The notes: generated from the letters alone by a model not told the origin. Positions 26,339 through 40,869 are shown, counted from the first letter of the stretch. The stretch is 60,314 bases of DNA from Gilliamella apis (GCF_002142155.1 NZ_NASD01000016.1:1-60314); one strand, 5' to 3'. Numbers and translations are program-made.

Positions 26339-27214
26339 TTAATTATTAATTTCAATTACTAAAAGATCACCTTGATCTTTTAAGAAATATTCATCATCTT
26401 GAGGCGCTCGTAATGACATCATACGATTATCACCCATTTCCATCGTATCACCAGGATTCATTGTCGCTTGACTTTGTCGCAAATAATTTAAAATGTTACT
26501 AAACATGTCAAAATAATACTCACTTTCCTGATAACTATTGGCTAATGCTGCAAAATTAGGTAAACCAAATTTATTAGCGCCATAAGTGCGCATCCAAATC
26601 CCTTTAATATTTTCTATTTCATATTTAACAAAACCACAAAACAATAAAGGTAAACATTCCCCTAAAGTGGCTAAACCATCTTTTTCCGAAGCTAGTGAAT
26701 TAATAAAGTTAACTGGTAATGAAGTATGAGCATCTTCATTAATTACTGCTAACGCATTAAATTGTTCAAAGCATGCTACTAAACGAGTTAAAGCTAAGTA
26801 CTGCTCTAATACATCTTGTTCATAGCCAACATAATATAATAATAAATGACTATCACTTTCATAAACTTGTTGTTTTATTTCTTGACTATAACTAGCAGGA
26901 GTAACACATGCTTCTAATACAGCTTTAGGATAAGGCGCATTGAGACCAACTATTCTAATAACATGTTTACCCCAACTTACTAAAATACACATACCTTCTT
27001 CAAGTTGTCCGAACGGTGTTTCATATCGAATATCTTTTATGATCGGATTAATCGATTTAAGTTTTGTTAATAATTCATCGTTATTAATATTAAGCACACC
27101 GCTAAAAACAACACTTAAGCTAACGGCATTTTCAATATCAGGATTTGGGACAATCGAATTATCCATCTGTTTTGATTCTGTTTTTTTACCAAAAAAACGA
27201 GAAAATATACCCAT
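26339..27214 (-). CDS. DUF4261-domain protein
   Basis: A 291-residue, apparently cytoplasmic protein; no signal peptide or membrane helix is seen. The sequence pattern, with VSWGKHVIRIVGLNAPYPKAVLEACV and a C-terminal LPNFAALANSYQESEYYFDMFSNILNYLRQS block, matches my recollection of the DUF4261 family. Members often sit near secretion or toxin-related genes, but nothing of that type is adjacent here. Function unknown. The start MGIFSRFFGKKTE, with a short basic leader, is typical of this group. Confidence 0.65.
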   Translation of the reverse strand: MGIFSRFFGKKTESKQMDNSIVPNPDIENAVSLSVVFSGVLNINNDELLTKLKSINPIIKDIRYETPFGQLEEGMCILVSWGKHVIRIVGLNAPYPKAVLEACVTPASYSQEIKQQVYESDSHLLLYYVGYEQDVLEQYLALTRLVACFEQFNALAVINEDAHTSLPVNFINSLASEKDGLATLGECLPLLFCGFVKYEIENIKGIWMRTYGANKFGLPNFAALANSYQESEYYFDMFSNILNYLRQSQATMNPGDTMEMGDNRMMSLRAPQDDEYFLKDQGDLLVIEINN

Positions 27215-27481
27215 TTAATATTCCTTATGACAACTATTTTAAATTAAATCCAATTTAGTACACTTTATGGTAATTGGCGCTATAAAACTTTAGCAATAAT
27301 ATCTACTTACCTATATTAAGTAAATATTTTATTTATCATTTTTCATCATTGTAAATTTTTTAATTCAATAATTAAAAAATCAATCAAATATCAAGTTCTA
27401 AGTGGTAATAATTTGCAACTTAGGTAAATGGTATAAATATTTAAATGCTCTTAATTAATAAAATATTATAATTTCCATGAT

Positions 27482-27544
27482 TTAATCGAATGTTAATACT
27501 TGTTCTGGTCTTCCAAATTTTCTATAAAATAATGCAGCATTCAA
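27482..27544 (-). pseudogene. Possible start fragment of an MDR-type quinone oxidoreductase gene
   Basis: The 383-bp gap 27215-27597 has no intact gene. It holds a 21-codon frame beginning TTG (NAALFYRKFGRPEQVLTFD, then stop). This resembles the first strand of zinc or quinone medium-chain dehydrogenases, which usually begin with a pattern like MKAxxYxxFGxPEVL. If real, it is the stub of a decayed gene. The rest of the gap is AT-rich with nothing recognised. Confidence 0.25.
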
Positions 27545-27597
27545 GTTTTCTTATTCCTATTTTGATATTTACTATGACTAAAAAGTATAATATTAAT

Positions 27598-28755
27598 TCA
27601 TTTCACACTTAGACCTTCAATGAAATCTTCAACTATTTGATGAGCTTTTTGCGCACCTTCTAAATTCATATCAATGAAAGTTTGATCATAAACTGGCATA
27701 TTATTATCGTCATTTTCATTTTCGATACTATCGCCAATATTGAATATATAGAAAACTGATACATTCCAATCTTGATTATACTCATAATTATAACTACACC
27801 TTAAAACACTTTTACGGTAGCAATTAATTTCTAAAGCTTCTGTTTGCGGTGGCAACCAATCTACTTGAGGAATGATTAGTGTGTTTTCATGTTTATAAAA
27901 TCTATGTAATTCTATGCCATTATTGAATTGTTTTGTCTCAAGCCAATCTCCATACCAATCTTCTGAATTTCTATTTCTCTTTATCTCCTTTATATTTTCT
28001 AATCTTTTCTGAAATGATTTAAGCCGAATACCACTAACTTCATCTTTATTTTTTTTCACAAATTCGATGTCTAAACTATCCAATTTTAAAAGTTCATTTT
28101 TTAGATTACTGCAATAAGCTATTATTGCTTTAGATGTTGGATGAATGCATAAATTCCCTGAATTAATTCTAATTTCACTGATTTTGTCAATTTGATAGGC
28201 TTGAGTATGGGAAAACTGCTCACAAAAATCTTTTTCAGAATTATTTACAGAAGTAGAATCATGTAATTTTCTAATCCAAAATGGTGAATATTTGGAATTA
28301 GGATAAACTCGCAGAATAGTATCTTTAGACAATTCAACTAAACGTCCATTTTCTCTACATTCACTACTGGGTCTACTTTCTACAAATTCTACAACTATAG
28401 GAGCTATTAAATAGGCAGGCCAAAAGAAAGTACAAAATAATGGTAATAATACATAACTAAATATTGAAGCGAATTTACGTTTTATACCATAAGATTTTTT
28501 TGCTTGTAATTGGCATAGTCGAAGTATTATTGGAAAAACCATACCTGTTAATGTAAATAGAAAAATAATAAGATTGGTATGCATAAAGCAAAATATTAAC
28601 CAAACAACCATTGGAATTGTAAAAATTGCTTTGATAATCCAATGCATCCGGACAAAAACAAATATTAACGAAAACGTATAAATACCATAAAAAAATGGTA
28701 GCATGAAAAACCAAACAAAAATGTAACTATCGATATGATTAGCAGGATGATCCAT
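27598..28755 (-). CDS. Membrane protein of unknown function
   Basis: A 385-residue protein that I do not recognise. The first 135 residues contain about four hydrophobic segments (FVWFFMLPFFYGIYTFSLIF, WIIKAIFTIPMVVWLIFCFM, LIIFLFTLTGMVFPIIL and a segment near FASIFSYVLLPLFCTFFW). The remaining 250 residues are polar, with several cysteines (ECRENG, DFCEQF, NLCIHP, INCYRKSVLRCSYNY) and would lie on one side of the membrane. It has no close operon partner: 383 bp follow it and 388 bp precede it. Composition is very AT-rich, suggesting accessory content. Confidence 0.6.
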   Translation of the reverse strand: MDHPANHIDSYIFVWFFMLPFFYGIYTFSLIFVFVRMHWIIKAIFTIPMVVWLIFCFMHTNLIIFLFTLTGMVFPIILRLCQLQAKKSYGIKRKFASIFSYVLLPLFCTFFWPAYLIAPIVVEFVESRPSSECRENGRLVELSKDTILRVYPNSKYSPFWIRKLHDSTSVNNSEKDFCEQFSHTQAYQIDKISEIRINSGNLCIHPTSKAIIAYCSNLKNELLKLDSLDIEFVKKNKDEVSGIRLKSFQKRLENIKEIKRNRNSEDWYGDWLETKQFNNGIELHRFYKHENTLIIPQVDWLPPQTEALEINCYRKSVLRCSYNYEYNQDWNVSVFYIFNIGDSIENENDDNNMPVYDQTFIDMNLEGAQKAHQIVEDFIEGLSVK

Positions 28756-28886
28756 ATAAAATCCAATTTATAAAACTAGCTATAACAAAATTCCTTTCAG
28801 TTATGATTATCACGGATAAATATTTATGTCAAAAAATGAGGATTTTTTATTAATCCTCAAAAATTAAGAAAAAGTATTTTAACTTA

Positions 28887-29084
28887 TTAATTTGTTTCAA
28901 TGAATGATTCAATATCCATTACTGTTGCAAATTGCATCAATGCTGACATAAAGCTATTATGAACATCTGACGATGAAATAATATTACCGTTAAATTCAAG
29001 ATCACGGAATGAATTAAGACAAAACAGATAATTAAAAAATTTGAATTTTTTATATTTTTTTAATAAATCGACAAAATTAAGTTG
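28887..29084 (-). pseudogene. Orphan C-terminal-like coding fragment
   Basis: The stretch between the membrane-protein gene and the his leader (28756-29143) has no intact gene. On the minus strand an open frame of 65 codons without an early ATG reads in part FCLNSFRDLEFNGNIISSSD and later SALMQFATVMDIESFIETN before a stop. It looks like the tail of a protein whose 5' part has been lost. No family recognised. Confidence 0.3.
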
Positions 29085-29143
29085 CTAGTTAGTCATTTAT
29101 ATTATATTTTGTACAACAGTTAAATTTAAAGGTTTTATTTTTT

Positions 29144-29197
29144 ATGAATTGTTTTTGTGTTTTCGTTACTAAACATCATCATCACCATCATTCCTGA
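29144..29197 (+). CDS. hisL: his operon leader peptide
   Basis: A 17-codon leader: MNCFCVFVTK followed by six consecutive histidine codons (CAT CAT CAT CAC CAT CAT), Ser and TGA. When charged tRNA-His is scarce, the ribosome stalls on the His run and prevents formation of the downstream terminator. Its position 144 bp before hisG and the attenuator hairpins that follow leave little doubt about its role. E. coli hisL has seven His codons, so this one is slightly shorter. Confidence 0.95.
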   Translation: MNCFCVFVTKHHHHHHS

Positions 29198-29220
29198 ATA
29201 GTCTTCGGGCGATTGGTGCT

Positions 29221-29298
29221 GGAAGACAAAAGGTCTTCCGGTGATATCGCAAAAGCATTTAGAGAACCCTCGGAAGATCAGTCTTCCGAGGGTTTTTT
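29221..29298 (+). promoter_or_regulatory. his attenuator
   Basis: Terminator arms AACCCTCGGAAGA (29265-29277) and TCTTCCGAGGGTT (29282-29294) are perfectly complementary over 13 bp and run into a T-tract. Upstream, GGAAGAC (29221-29227) and GTCTTCC (29233-29239) form another stem. Because TCTTCC recurs in both stems, the upstream strand can pair with GGAAGA of the terminator and act as antiterminator. This is the classical alternative-hairpin arrangement. Confidence 0.92.
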
Positions 29299-29340
29299 AT
29301 TTGTGGTTTATAAATTTATTTAAACAAGTTGGAGAAGAAT

Positions 29341-30240
29341 ATGTTGGATAATTCACGTTTACGTATAGCAATGCAAAAATCGGGACGTTTAAGCGATGAG
29401 TCGAAAAAATTATTGGCTCAATGTGGCATAAAAATCAATTTGCAAGAACAACGCTTAATTGCTTTTGCCGAAAATATGCCAATTGATATTTTACGCGTTC
29501 GCGATGATGATATACCCGGACTAGTCATTGATGGCGTTGTTGATATTGGTATTGTCGGTGAGAATGTGTTAGAAGAAGAAGTTCTTGATAGACAAGCCGA
29601 AGGTGAAAACCCACAATATAAAACCTTACGTCGCCTTGATTTTGGTGGCTGTCGCTTATCAATTGCTGCTCCTCGTGATTTTGTTTATAGCGGACCAGAA
29701 TGTTTAAATAATTTACGCATTGCAACCACTTATCCTCACCTACTCCGCCGTTACCTTTCACAATACAATGTCAATTTTAAAACCTGTCTACTTAATGGTT
29801 CTGTAGAAGTTGCACCACGAGCTGGCCTTGCTGATGTAATTTGTGATTTAGTATCCAGTGGAGCCACACTTGAAGCTAATGGTCTACAAGAAATTGAAGT
29901 TATTTATAAATCGAAAGCTTGTTTAATTCAACGTGAAGGTGAAATGTCTGCCACCAAACAGGCGTTAATCGATAAAGTGATGACGCGTATTCAAGGTGTG
30001 ATTCAAGCTCGTGAATCTAAATACATTATGCTGCACGCGCCAACAGCCGTTTTAGATCAAGTCGTATCACTATTACCAGGAGCAGAAAATCCAACCATTT
30101 TACCATTAACTGGCGAACAAAATCGGGTAGCACTACATATGGTGAGTACTGAATCATTATTCTGGGAAACCATGGAAAAACTAAAAGCATTAGGTGCAAG
30201 TTCAATCCTTGTATTACCAATTGAAAAAATGATGGAGTAA
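29341..30240 (+). CDS. hisG: ATP phosphoribosyltransferase HisG
   Basis: A 299-residue long-form HisG, which joins ATP and PRPP in the first step of histidine synthesis and is feedback-inhibited by histidine. It begins [18 protein letters not shown]. The PRPP-binding loop region is [19 protein letters not shown], and the C-terminal ACT-like regulatory domain is present. The open frame begins at a TTG at 29329, but ATG 29341 is preceded by GGAGAAGAAT and is the clear start. It is the first structural gene of hisGDCBHAFIE. Confidence 0.97.
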   Translation: MLDNSRLRIAMQKSGRLSDESKKLLAQCGIKINLQEQRLIAFAENMPIDILRVRDDDIPGLVIDGVVDIGIVGENVLEEEVLDRQAEGENPQYKTLRRLDFGGCRLSIAAPRDFVYSGPECLNNLRIATTYPHLLRRYLSQYNVNFKTCLLNGSVEVAPRAGLADVICDLVSSGATLEANGLQEIEVIYKSKACLIQREGEMSATKQALIDKVMTRIQGVIQARESKYIMLHAPTAVLDQVVSLLPGAENPTILPLTGEQNRVALHMVSTESLFWETMEKLKALGASSILVLPIEKMME

Positions 30241-30244
30241 TCAA

Positions 30245-31546
30245 ATGAAACTATCATATTGGCAACAATGTTCTAAAGAAAAACAAGCAGAATTACTAAC
30301 TCGTCCTGCTATAGCTGCTTCTGATACTATTAGCCAAGCGGTTAAAGATATTTTGACGCAAGTAAAACAAAATGGCGATGAAGCTCTAAAAGAATTAAGT
30401 AATAAATTTGATAAAGTACAAATTAAGCAAATCAAATTAACTAAAGATGAGATAAAAACAGCAACTAGCCGTGTTAAACCAGAATTAAAACAGGCAATGC
30501 AATTAGCGGTAAGTAACATCGAAAAATTCCACCAAGCACAAGTAAGACAAACTATAACAGTGGAAACGATGCCTGGCATCAAATGTCAATTAGTCACTAG
30601 ACCAATTGATTCGGTAGGTCTGTATATACCGGGTGGTTCGGCACCTTTATTATCTACCGTATTGATGCTAGCAATACCAGCTAAAATTGCTGGTTGTCGT
30701 AAAGTGATTTTATGCTCACCGCCACCAATTGCTGACGAGATTCTATATGCTGCAGAACTTTGTGGTGTAACAGAAATTTATCAATTGGGTGGCGCACAAG
30801 CGATTGCAGCAATGGCATTAGGTACCGCATCAGTACCAAAAGTCGATAAAATATTTGGTCCCGGTAATGCTTATGTTACCGAGGCGAAACGCCAAGTTAG
30901 CCAACGATTGGATAGCGCAGCAATAGATATGCCAGCCGGCCCGTCAGAAGTCTTGGTGATTGCTGACAGTTTTGCTAATCCAGCATTTATTGCCGCTGAT
31001 CTACTTTCTCAAGCTGAACATGGCCCCGATTCACAGGTTGTACTACTTACACCAGATGAGAAGATCGCCCAAGCAGTCTCAATCGAAGTTGATAAGCAAC
31101 TTGCTCAACTTTCACGTCAAGGAATTGCTGAAAAAGCGTTACAAGAGAGCCGACTTATTGTTACTAAAGATTTAGAAGAATGTGTGAATATCAGTAATCG
31201 CTATGGACCGGAGCATTTAATTATTCAAACGCAAAATGCTGATGAATTAGTTGATAAAATTAATAGCGCTGGCTCGATATTTTTAGGTGATTGGTCACCG
31301 GAATCAGCAGGTGACTATGCTTCGGGTACTAATCACGTTTTACCTACTTATGGTTATACCGCTACTTACTCGAGCCTTGGCTTAGCCGATTTTCAAAAAC
31401 GTATGACAGTACAAAAATTAACTGCTGAAGGGTTAAAAGCAATCGGTAATGCTGTTGAGCTAATGGCTCAAGCTGAGCAACTTACCGCCCACAAAAATGC
31501 CGTAACAATTCGTTTAGCTAAACTTAACTCAGATTCTGAAAAATAG
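30245..31546 (+). CDS. hisD: Histidinol dehydrogenase HisD
   Basis: A 433-residue zinc enzyme that oxidises histidinol to histidine in two NAD-dependent steps. Typical segments are [65 protein letters not shown] and the catalytic GPEHLIIQT. It follows hisG by 4 bp and leads into hisC with no gap, which indicates tight translational coupling. Confidence 0.97.
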   Translation: MKLSYWQQCSKEKQAELLTRPAIAASDTISQAVKDILTQVKQNGDEALKELSNKFDKVQIKQIKLTKDEIKTATSRVKPELKQAMQLAVSNIEKFHQAQVRQTITVETMPGIKCQLVTRPIDSVGLYIPGGSAPLLSTVLMLAIPAKIAGCRKVILCSPPPIADEILYAAELCGVTEIYQLGGAQAIAAMALGTASVPKVDKIFGPGNAYVTEAKRQVSQRLDSAAIDMPAGPSEVLVIADSFANPAFIAADLLSQAEHGPDSQVVLLTPDEKIAQAVSIEVDKQLAQLSRQGIAEKALQESRLIVTKDLEECVNISNRYGPEHLIIQTQNADELVDKINSAGSIFLGDWSPESAGDYASGTNHVLPTYGYTATYSSLGLADFQKRMTVQKLTAEGLKAIGNAVELMAQAEQLTAHKNAVTIRLAKLNSDSEK

Positions 31547-32614
<1,068 letters not shown>

Positions 32615-32622
32615 GAGCAAGT

Positions 32623-33690
32623 ATGTTACAAAAATATTTATTTATCGACCGTGATGGAACATTGATAGTTGAACCGCCTATCGATTTTCAAGTTGATAGT
32701 TTTGCAAAACTTGCATTTGAACCTAATGTGATCCCGGCGCTACTAAAACTACAAGCAGCTGGTTACAAATTAGTGATGGTGACCAATCAAGATGGATTAG
32801 GAACCAGTAGTTATCCGCAAGCTGATTTTGATGGACCGCATAATTTAATGATGCAAATATTCGAATCACAAGGTGTTAACTTTGAAGATGTACTGATCTG
32901 CCCTCATTTTCCTCAAGATAATTGTGAATGTCGTAAGCCGAAAATCACTTTAGTTCTACCTTATTTAACTAGTGGTAAGTTAGATAAACAAAATAGTTAT
33001 GTAATCGGTGACAGGGTCACAGATATGCAGCTTGCTGAAAATATGCAAATAAAAGGATTACAATATAATCCAGAATCACTTAATTGGAATGAAATAGCAC
33101 AACGTTTAACCACAGCAGATCGTTATGCTAAAGTTGAACGAAATACCAAAGAAACCAAAATTTTAGTTGAAGTTTGGTTAGATAGACAAGGTGGCAGTCA
33201 AATTAATACCGGCATTGGTTTTTTTGATCACATGCTTGACCAAATCGCCACTCATGGCGGTATCAAATTAAACATTCAAGTAGAAGGCGATTTACATATA
33301 GATGATCACCACACTATTGAAGATACTGGTCTTGCCTTAGGCGAAGCACTAAAAAAAGCACTTGGCGATAAACGAGGTATCACTCGTTATGCATCTGTTA
33401 TTCCAATGGATGAGTGTTTAGCAAAATGTGCAATGGATATTTCAGGTCGGCCTTACCTCAAGTTTTCGGCGCAATTTAGTGATCCGAAAGTTGGTGATAT
33501 GAGCACGCAAATGGTCGAGCACTTCTTCTATTCTTTGAGTTATGCGATGGCAATTACTTTACATATTGCAACAACTGGCGACAACGACCATCACCGAATC
33601 GAAAGTTTATTTAAAGCTTTCGCGCGTACGCTTAAACAAGCGATTAAAATTGAAAGTGACAGATTACCTAGCTCGAAAGGAGTGTTATAG
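32623..33690 (+). CDS. hisB: Bifunctional histidinol-phosphatase / imidazoleglycerol-phosphate dehydratase HisB
   Basis: A 355-residue fusion. The N-terminal HAD phosphatase (about residues 1-165) carries FIDRDGTLI (nucleophile Asp), VTNQDG, the zinc-loop [14 protein letters not shown] and [10 protein letters not shown]. The C-terminal dehydratase (about 166-355) carries the metal-binding [14 protein letters not shown] and [17 protein letters not shown]. The fused form is typical of enteric gammaproteobacteria. It follows hisC by 8 bp. Confidence 0.97.
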   Translation: MLQKYLFIDRDGTLIVEPPIDFQVDSFAKLAFEPNVIPALLKLQAAGYKLVMVTNQDGLGTSSYPQADFDGPHNLMMQIFESQGVNFEDVLICPHFPQDNCECRKPKITLVLPYLTSGKLDKQNSYVIGDRVTDMQLAENMQIKGLQYNPESLNWNEIAQRLTTADRYAKVERNTKETKILVEVWLDRQGGSQINTGIGFFDHMLDQIATHGGIKLNIQVEGDLHIDDHHTIEDTGLALGEALKKALGDKRGITRYASVIPMDECLAKCAMDISGRPYLKFSAQFSDPKVGDMSTQMVEHFFYSLSYAMAITLHIATTGDNDHHRIESLFKAFARTLKQAIKIESDRLPSSKGVL

Positions 33691-35784
<2,094 letters not shown>

Positions 35785-35791
<7 letters not shown>

Positions 35792-36411
35792 CTCAACATT
35801 CCCAAATACAAATAGATACCAAACAACTTGATTGGCAAAAAGTTGATAATTTAATGCCGGTTATCATACAACACTATGTTTCTGGTGAAGTGCTTATGCT
35901 TGGCTATATGAATCAAGAGGCATTAACTCAGACACAAACGAGTGGCAAAGTAACCTTCTATTCGCGTACCAAACAACGCTTATGGACCAAAGGTGAAACC
36001 TCGGGTAACTTTTTAAATGTGGTAAGTATCTCGACCGATTGTGATAATGATACTCTACTGATTTTAGTTAATCCAATTGGCCCTACTTGCCATACTGGAA
36101 CAAATAGCTGTTTTAACAATAACCAAACTGAATGGGGCTTTTTATACGATCTAGAACAATTACTTGGTGCTCGTAAAAATGCTGATCCTAAATCATCTTA
36201 TACGGCAAAACTCTACCATGATGGTACCAAGCGTATTGCCCAAAAAGTGGGAGAAGAAGGTGTTGAAACTGCACTTGCAGCTACAGTACACGACAAAGAA
36301 GAGTTAAAAAATGAATCAGCCGATTTAATTTATCACTTATTGGTCTTACTACAAGATCAAAATCTGTCAATGCAAGATGTCATTGCTATTTTAAAAGCTA
36401 GACATAAATAA
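35785..36411 (+). CDS. hisI: Bifunctional phosphoribosyl-AMP cyclohydrolase / phosphoribosyl-ATP pyrophosphatase HisIE
   Basis: A 208-residue fusion of HisI (about residues 1-115; zinc ligands in [11 protein letters not shown] and [12 protein letters not shown], plus [18 protein letters not shown]) and HisE (about 116-208; [18 protein letters not shown] and the [11 protein letters not shown] helix). It catalyses steps two and three of the pathway. It is the last gene of the operon and is followed by a terminator. Confidence 0.97.
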
Positions 36412-36418
36412 CATTAGT

Positions 36419-36450
36419 CACCAAGCATAATCTGTTGTGCTTGGTGTTTA
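36419..36450. terminator. Terminator between convergent hisI and cysB
   Basis: Perfect 9-bp arms CACCAAGCA (36419-36427) and TGCTTGGTG (36438-36446) are followed by TTTA. Only 8 bp after the hisI stop codon and 26 bp from the cysB stop codon. Confidence 0.82.
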
Positions 36451-36476
36451 AAATTTATAAGCAAAATATTTTCCTA

Positions 36477-37448
36477 CTACCTAACTGGTAACTTGATCCC
36501 ATTAAACATAGCCTGTACTGCCACATTATTTTCACATAAGATAAGTCTATCAACTGTTTGCCTATTTAAATGCGCCGAAAACTGATTAATAAAATCATAC
36601 ATATAATTGCGTAGAAATAGCGAACGAGCAAAGGCAATATAAGTGGTACTATATGGAAATATATGCCCAGCATTAAGTACCACAAAATCACTATCAGATC
36701 TTTCATTAACCGCCATTTTAGCGACAATGCCAACACCTACCCCTAACTTAACATAAGTCTTAATCAGTTCCGCATCAGTGGTACTAAAAACAATATTAGG
36801 AATTTGATTGGCTTTAATAAAAGCTTGATTCAAATCAGATCCATCATTAGAAAAGTCATAACTGACTAAAGGATATTTAGACAATTCGTCGATAGTAATT
36901 AAACTGCTTTTAGCTAATGGATGATCTTTCATTACAATCACCGCTTGGTTCCAATGATAGCAAGGTATAGCAATCATATCATCGCTAAGTTCAGATAAAT
37001 CAGTAACGATAGCAAAATCAGCTTGGCCGGTTTGTGCTTGTAAGAGACATTGCGGCGATGATCCTTGCTCCATATGAAGGGTGATACTTGGATATTGCAG
37101 CATAAATTGCTGGATAACCAACGGTAAAGTATACCGAGCTTGAGTATAGGTTGTTGTAATGGTTAATGAGCCTTGATTAGGCTGGCTAAATTCTTTAGCA
37201 ATAATTTTAATATCTTGCGATTTAGTTAAAATCTCTCTAGCTAAAGCAATAATTTGCTCACCAACTGGCGTAACTTCTGAAAGATGTTTACCTACTCGGG
37301 TAAAGATTTGTACATTGAGCTCATCTTCCAATAATTTAATCTGCTTACTGATCCCAGGCTGAGAGGTATAGAGTTTTTCAGAGGTAAGAGACACATTTAG
37401 ATCGTTATTGACGACCTCAACAATATAACGCAGTTGTTGCAACTTCAT
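36477..37448 (-). CDS. cysB: LysR-family regulator CysB
   Basis: A 323-residue regulator of cysteine biosynthesis, expected to respond to N-acetylserine and activate sulfate-assimilation genes. The N terminus MKLQQLRYIVEVVNNDLNVS and the HTH LYTSQPGISKQIKLLEDEL match CysB closely. TTTYTQARYTLPLVI, MIAIPCYHWNQAVIV and the C-terminal RSLFLRNYMYDFI are also CysB-like. ATG 37448 is chosen over upstream starts on that basis. It follows topA on the same strand, which is the order in E. coli. Cbl, a close paralogue, is less likely given the topA linkage. Confidence 0.92.
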   Translation of the reverse strand: MKLQQLRYIVEVVNNDLNVSLTSEKLYTSQPGISKQIKLLEDELNVQIFTRVGKHLSEVTPVGEQIIALAREILTKSQDIKIIAKEFSQPNQGSLTITTTYTQARYTLPLVIQQFMLQYPSITLHMEQGSSPQCLLQAQTGQADFAIVTDLSELSDDMIAIPCYHWNQAVIVMKDHPLAKSSLITIDELSKYPLVSYDFSNDGSDLNQAFIKANQIPNIVFSTTDAELIKTYVKLGVGVGIVAKMAVNERSDSDFVVLNAGHIFPYSTTYIAFARSLFLRNYMYDFINQFSAHLNRQTVDRLILCENNVAVQAMFNGIKLPVR

Positions 37449-37626
37449 GACAAAGGCTCCTTTAACCATATACCTTTCCCTCTTTTTAAAACTATTCAAA
37501 AAGTTAAAAAGAGGGAAATCGTAAGGTAATTCCTTTCACACTTTAGCACAAACAAAAAACAGCTTTTTATACTAAAACGATTCCTAAACCTAAGCGATTT
37601 TAAACAAAATCATCAGGTGTTCTTAC

Positions 37627-40227
37627 CTATTTTTTACTATTAACCCACTTACCATCAACGTATTGCATTACCCAGCCAGTCGATTTGCCATTGACTTCCG
37701 AAGTAACATATTGCTGTTTACTTTTACGGCTAAATCGCACAATAGCTGGATTACCTTCTGGATCTTGACTCGGCGCTTGCGTTAAATAAATAAATTTTTC
37801 CGGTAAACGATCTTTAAAACGTTGCAGTTCTTCAATTAGTGGTGCACGAGTTTCTCTTGATTTCGGGAAATTATGTGCCGCTAAAAAGATACCTGAAGCA
37901 CCATCTCGTAATACAAAATGTGCATCTGACTTAGTACATTTTAACTCAGGCAGATCAACAGGATCTTCTTTAGGTGGCGCTACATCACCATTTTTTAAGA
38001 TCTTACGAGTATTTTTACAATCTTGATTGGTACATCCCATATAAAGTCCAAAACGGCCTGATTTAAGATGCATTTCTGATCCACATTTTTCACATTCAAT
38101 AATTGGACCTTCATAGCTTTTTACCTTAAATGTGCCTTTTTCAACCAACGAACCATCACAAATTGGATTATTACCACAAATATGTAATTTACGCTCATTA
38201 TCCAGCAAATAACTATCCATAGCCGTATGACATTTAGGACAACGTTTAAGTGCTCTTAGCGCGTCAGTTTCGGCTGTCTCTGCCTCTTCCAAAATATTTA
38301 ATGTTTCATATTCTGGAATTAAGTTAATTGTTTGCTTACAACGCTCTTTAGGAGGTAATGCATAACCCGAACAGGCTAAAAATACACCAGTGCCGGCAGT
38401 TTTAATACCCATTTCACGGCCACAATTAGGACATTTAATTTCCGGCGTTAAAACGAGTGGATTTAATTGCATGCCACCACGATCAGGATCTTGTTCTGCA
38501 ATGGTTAAATGTTGGCTGAAATCATCAAAAAATTGATCTAAAACTTCACGCCATTCTTGCTTTTTATTGGCAATTTCATCAAGGGCATGCTCCATGCGAG
38601 CAGTAAAATCGTAACTCATTAAGTCATTGAAATTTTCACTTAAACGATCTGTGACAATTTCGCCAATTTTTTCCGCATAAAAACGACGATTATCTAATCG
38701 TACATAACCACGATCTTGAATAGTTGAGATAATCGTTGCATAAGTCGAAGGACGACCAATCTCCCGTTTTTCAAGTTCCTTAACTAATGACGCTTCGTTG
38801 TAACGCGCAGGAGGCTTGGTAAAGTGTTGATTAGGATCTAAGCCAATTAATTCCAACATATCTTGCATAGATACTGCCGGCAACAGCTTATCTTCATTAT
38901 TTTTAGTTAATTGTGGTTGCACTTTTGTCCAACCATCGAAACGTAAGGTACGACCTTTAGCTTTTAAGGTAAAATCACCCGCTTTAACTGTAATAGTTGT
39001 TGAGTTGTATTCGGCAGATGTCATTTGGCAAGCCACAAATTGACGCCAAATTAACTGATATAATTTAGCCGCATCAGCCTCAACATCGCCAAGACTATCC
39101 GCAAGAATATTCACGTCCGATGGACGAATTGCCTCATGCGCCTCTTGCGAATTTTTCTTACTGCTATAAACGTTAGCGGATTTAGGCAAATACTTTTCGC
39201 CGAAGTTTTGTCCAATGTAGTCCCGAACCATAGTTAACGCATCCTGACTCAAATTAGTCGAGTCGGTACGCATATAAGTAATATAACCAGCTTCATATAG
39301 GCGTTGTGCTAACATCATTGTCTTTTTAACACCAAAACCTAAACGAGTACTTGCCGCTTGTTGCAAAGTTGACGTAATAAACGGCGCAGTTGGATTACTT
39401 TTAGTCGGTTTTTCTTCAATATTAGTAACTTGATATTGGCTTTTATTCAATTCATCCAAAGCAATATCAATAGCAACACGATCCTTAGGTTCAAACGCAT
39501 CATTTTTATAATGCGTTACTTGCATAGTTAATTGCTCTTGATGAGCGGTTTTTAAATCAGCATAAAGATCCCAGTACTCTTCAGGAATAAATGCATGAAT
39601 TTCTCGCTCACGTTCAACCACTAGGCGCACCGCAACTGATTGAACACGACCAGCTGATAAGCCACGCGCGACTTTTTTCCAAAGAAGTGGTGATAACATA
39701 AAGCCAACCACACGATCCATAAATCGTCTTGCTTGTTGAGCGTTAACCCGATCCATGTCCAACATTGCTGGATGATTAAAAGCATTTTTAATCGCCGTTT
39801 TGGTGATCTCGTTAAATACAACTCGACGATACTTATTATCATCACCGCCAATAACATCTTTTAGATGCCAAGCAATAGCTTCCCCTTCTCTATCCAAGTC
39901 GGTTGCCAGATAAATCATATCGGCATCTTTGGCTAACTTTTTAAGTTCGGCAACCACTCGTTCTTTGCCAGGTAAAATTTCATAATGCGCTTGCCAGCCA
40001 TTGTAAGGATCAACGCTCATACGATCGACTAACACTTGTTTTTCTGATCGTTTAACTTTTTTCTCGGCTTTATCTTTACTTGTTTTTTCAGTGCGTTGAC
40101 TACTACCACTCACTGGCAGATCGCGAATATGTCCGACACTTGATTTAACTACGAAATCTTTGCCAAGATATTTATTAATCGTTTTTGCTTTGGCTGGTGA
40201 TTCCACAATAACAAGGGATTTTCCCAT
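37627..40227 (-). CDS. topA: DNA topoisomerase I
   Basis: An 866-residue type IA topoisomerase that relaxes negative supercoils. The Toprim domain starts [20 protein letters not shown] and has the acidic [13 protein letters not shown] motif. The active-site tyrosine is in [14 protein letters not shown] near residue 319. Three C-terminal zinc-ribbon cysteine clusters are visible ([24 protein letters not shown]...C). The length matches the gammaproteobacterial enzyme. It lies upstream of cysB and 30 bp after matP on the same strand. Confidence 0.97.
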   Translation of the reverse strand: MGKSLVIVESPAKAKTINKYLGKDFVVKSSVGHIRDLPVSGSSQRTEKTSKDKAEKKVKRSEKQVLVDRMSVDPYNGWQAHYEILPGKERVVAELKKLAKDADMIYLATDLDREGEAIAWHLKDVIGGDDNKYRRVVFNEITKTAIKNAFNHPAMLDMDRVNAQQARRFMDRVVGFMLSPLLWKKVARGLSAGRVQSVAVRLVVEREREIHAFIPEEYWDLYADLKTAHQEQLTMQVTHYKNDAFEPKDRVAIDIALDELNKSQYQVTNIEEKPTKSNPTAPFITSTLQQAASTRLGFGVKKTMMLAQRLYEAGYITYMRTDSTNLSQDALTMVRDYIGQNFGEKYLPKSANVYSSKKNSQEAHEAIRPSDVNILADSLGDVEADAAKLYQLIWRQFVACQMTSAEYNSTTITVKAGDFTLKAKGRTLRFDGWTKVQPQLTKNNEDKLLPAVSMQDMLELIGLDPNQHFTKPPARYNEASLVKELEKREIGRPSTYATIISTIQDRGYVRLDNRRFYAEKIGEIVTDRLSENFNDLMSYDFTARMEHALDEIANKKQEWREVLDQFFDDFSQHLTIAEQDPDRGGMQLNPLVLTPEIKCPNCGREMGIKTAGTGVFLACSGYALPPKERCKQTINLIPEYETLNILEEAETAETDALRALKRCPKCHTAMDSYLLDNERKLHICGNNPICDGSLVEKGTFKVKSYEGPIIECEKCGSEMHLKSGRFGLYMGCTNQDCKNTRKILKNGDVAPPKEDPVDLPELKCTKSDAHFVLRDGASGIFLAAHNFPKSRETRAPLIEELQRFKDRLPEKFIYLTQAPSQDPEGNPAIVRFSRKSKQQYVTSEVNGKSTGWVMQYVDGKWVNSKK

Positions 40228-40256
40228 AATTAAACCTATTTATCCTGTAGTTTAAG

Positions 40257-40721
40257 TTATTTACCGTCTATATTGACATCAAGTAATGACAGTAAATCAT
40301 CTTTAATTGTCGATACTTTACTAGCATACTGCTCTTTTTGCTCAGCATCTTCAATTAGTTGCGTAATTGTTTGTGACAACGTACATCCTCGGCGCTTAGC
40401 TAAATTAGCCAATCGTTGCCAGACAAGAAATTCCAAATCAATAGACTTTTTACGTGTATTTTGCTGTTCGGCATTAAAATGTCGTTTTCGTCGTGCTCGA
40501 ATGGTTTGCTTCATGCGATTATCTAAATCTGGATTTAAATGCTGCTTAATCCAATCAATAACCGCAGTCGGTTTGTGTTCCAATAACAATAATTCATTTA
40601 CGGCTTGCTCTGCTGCACTCTTCTCAATATAACGAGTGATAAGCTCCCCTTCCAAATGTCTTTTTACTAAATAGTGCCACTTCCAACCGCATTCAAGGTT
40701 TTCTAACTGCTGGTATTTCAT
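40257..40721 (-). CDS. matP: Macrodomain Ter protein MatP
   Basis: A 154-residue DNA-binding protein that organises the chromosome terminus by binding matS sites and linking to the divisome through Zap[21 protein letters not shown], the [16 protein letters not shown] segment, [15 protein letters not shown] and the ribbon-helix-helix region [14 protein letters not shown] match E. coli MatP closely. ATG 40721, with AAGGTGAACC upstream, is preferred over an earlier in-frame start at 40781. No full matS consensus was found in the window. Confidence 0.95.
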   Translation of the reverse strand: MKYQQLENLECGWKWHYLVKRHLEGELITRYIEKSAAEQAVNELLLLEHKPTAVIDWIKQHLNPDLDNRMKQTIRARRKRHFNAEQQNTRKKSIDLEFLVWQRLANLAKRRGCTLSQTITQLIEDAEQKEQYASKVSTIKDDLLSLLDVNIDGK

Positions 40722-40869
40722 CGGTTCACCTTGTGACGCTGTAACTAAATATGTTAGTTGTAACATAATCTTGACACACAATAAAGAAAATTATTGCATT
40801 TGACAAATTTTTTATAAATCTGCTATCGTTCACCCTTAACTTTAGATCTTTTTTAAGGAATCAAAAATA

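Noticed and set aside
40371-40386. GTGACAACGTACA as a matS site inside matP
   Set aside because: Only the left half fits GTGACRNYGTCAC; three of the last four positions fail.
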